Assembly: GCA_947303105.1 (NCBI GenBank)
Contig: CAMYXQ010000059.1
Coordinates: 1-5,701 of the forward strand
Direction: 5' to 3'
Length of the DNA: 5,701 nucleotides
Source: an uncultured Caryophanales bacterium
GTDB lineage: Bacteria; Bacillota_I; Bacilli_A; RFN20; CAG-826
Shown: positions 4,798 through 5,701 of the stretch, one piece after another
Layout: every line of letters begins with the position of its first letter
Position numbering within the stretch: the first letter of the stretch is position 1
The notes under the pieces: generated by a model
What the model was told of the DNA's origin: nothing
What the model saw: only the letters and a program-made list of their open reading frames with translations
The model's database searches: none
Program-made: the position numbers and the translations under genes

Positions 4798-5701
4798 GAT
4801 TGTTTCTTTTCCGCGTCGATAGACGCAATCTCCTTCTGATAGGCTTCGAATTCAGCATCATTGCAAAGGACGAAGTGGCCAGGAAGAATCTCACGGAAAG
4901 TCGGCTTCTGCTTGCTATAGTCGTGAGTCAGCGCCGGATTGTAGACGATTCTCTCGCGACGTTTCTCCGAGAGAGGATTCGGCTGTGGGATGGCTGATAG
5001 TAGCGATTTCGTATACGGATGAAGCGGATGTTTGAAGAGCTCATCCGAGGTGGCGAGTTCGACCATGTTGCCGAAGTACATGACGGCGATGCGGTCGCAG
5101 AAGTATTTGACTGTGGATAAGTCGTGGGCGATGAAGATCATCGTGATGCCCATTTCCTCTTTGAGGTCGTTGAGCAAGTTGATGATCTGAGCGCGGATGG
5201 AAACGTCAAGGGCAGAGATCGGCTCATCGGCGATGAGGATCTTCGGATTCATGATGAGGGCCCGGGCAATGCCGATACGCTGACGCTGACCACCGCTGAA
5301 TTCGTGGGGGTAACGCGAAGCGTGCTCGGGCACTAAGCCGACTTTCTCAAGGATTTCCACCGTTTTCTTATGGTTTTCATTGGCGTTCCGATGACCTTGG
5401 ATGCGAAGACCTTCCTGAATGATGTCTTCGACAGTCATGCGCGGATCCAAGGAGTCGACCGGATCCTGGAAGATCATTTGGATCTCGTTGAGCAGTTTGC
5501 GGGGCGCCTTTTTGTTGTCGTGTTTGATCTGACGGATTTTGATCCGCTGTTCGGCGACGACCTTCTTGTTGCGCTCCTCCACCGCGGCGATCTTTTCCTT
5601 GTATTCGGATTGGATCTCCTCGCGGCGTTCGGGCTCTTGGGTCATCTTTTCGTTCATCTCGGCGGTCAACGCGGCAATCTTTTCCTTGGCGTGGATGCGG
5701 G
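4794..5701 (-). CDS. oppF: Oligopeptide ABC transporter ATP-binding protein OppF (partial, N-terminus missing)
   Basis: The reverse strand is open from the window edge to the TGA at 4796-4794, about 301 residues. The TTG at 5669 is in frame but internal, because coding sequence continues upstream of it. Residue numbers here count from 5669. Visible ATPase elements are the Q-loop QMIFQDP at 64-70, signature SGGQRQ at 125-130, Walker B ILIADEP at 144-150, D-loop SALD at 152-155 and H-loop AHDL at 181-184. The peptide-transporter C-terminal region HPLHPYTKSLLSAIPQPNP follows. Walker A lies outside the window. Upstream of the Q-loop is a charged helical insert of at least 50 residues instead of the usual short segment after Walker A. 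The C-terminus lacks the Cys cluster of E. coli OppF and ends in an acidic/lysine tail. The protein energises uptake of oligopeptides with OppD and the permeases, presumably encoded upstream. DppF is an alternative label. Confidence 0.93.
   Translation of the reverse strand, partial: RIHAKEKIAALTAEMNEKMTQEPERREEIQSEYKEKIAAVEERNKKVVAEQRIKIRQIKHDNKKAPRKLLNEIQMIFQDPVDSLDPRMTVEDIIQEGLRIQGHRNANENHKKTVEILEKVGLVPEHASRYPHEFSGGQRQRIGIARALIMNPKILIADEPISALDVSIRAQIINLLNDLKEEMGITMIFIAHDLSTVKYFCDRIAVMYFGNMVELATSDELFKHPLHPYTKSLLSAIPQPNPLSEKRRERIVYNPALTHDYSKQKPTFREILPGHFVLCNDAEFEAYQKEIASIDAEKKQS
5584..5688 (-). repeat. Internal duplication within the OppF coiled-coil insert
   Basis: The 18-base segments 5584-5601 and 5671-5688 match at 17 of 18 positions with an 87-bp (29-codon) offset. 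They encode KEKIAAV and KEKIAAL, each followed by Glu/Lys-rich helical sequence. This suggests that the insert grew by duplication of a coiled-coil unit. Confidence 0.65.

Noticed and set aside
1..5701. CRISPR array, tRNA, rRNA or insertion sequence
   Set aside because: No regularly spaced direct repeats, cloverleaf-like segments, rRNA stretches, transposase motifs or terminal inverted repeats were seen on either strand.

Overview
The window looks like a piece of an anaerobic, fermentative Bacillota chromosome, most plausibly a Bacilli/Erysipelotrichia/Mollicutes-related gut lineage. The reasons are strong AGGAGG-type ribosome sites, compact U-tailed hairpin terminators, a clostridial-style thl-crt-hbd cluster, and an OppF ATPase with a long charged coiled-coil insert of the kind I associate with Mollicutes-related Bacilli. 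TGA is used as a stop (mscS, oppF), so the code is standard. The lineage is an inference from protein style, not a database result.

Layout. (1) Positions 1-364, minus strand: the N-terminal 121 residues of a class-U-like Sir2 NAD-dependent protein deacylase. The window edge falls just before the expected catalytic His. (2) Positions 365-613: a divergent control region with several dyad symmetries, a near-perfect TetR-type operator-like palindrome, and an extended -10 promoter firing right. (3) Positions 614-3531, plus strand: thl (acetyl-CoA acetyltransferase), crt (enoyl-CoA hydratase) and hbd (3-hydroxybutyryl-CoA dehydrogenase), which together turn two acetyl-CoA into crotonyl-CoA while oxidising NADH. 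A U-tailed hairpin lies between thl and crt, and a stronger terminator follows hbd. No bcd/etf genes and no terminal butyrate genes are present, so the final steps must be encoded elsewhere or replaced. (4) Positions 3619-4590, plus strand: a small MscS-type mechanosensitive channel with its own extended -10 promoter and a Lys-rich tail. Its stop codon sits in the loop of a terminator that can also serve the converging genes. (5) Positions 4606-5701, minus strand: the C-terminal part of an OppF-type peptide ABC transporter ATPase, followed with a 4-bp ATGA overlap by a 63-residue protein made of two near-identical YVYVYDEK repeats.

How the parts relate. The thl-crt-hbd block is a catabolic or redox-balancing module on acetyl-CoA. 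The divergent sirtuin consumes NAD+ and removes acyl groups from lysines, so the shared control region may link acyl-CoA flux to deacylation, but this is inference. The MscS gene is an independent transcription unit. The Opp end belongs to a peptide-import operon whose last gene appears to be the small repeat protein. The least familiar items are that repeat protein coupled to oppF, the internally duplicated coiled-coil insert in OppF, and the dyad-rich divergent control region.
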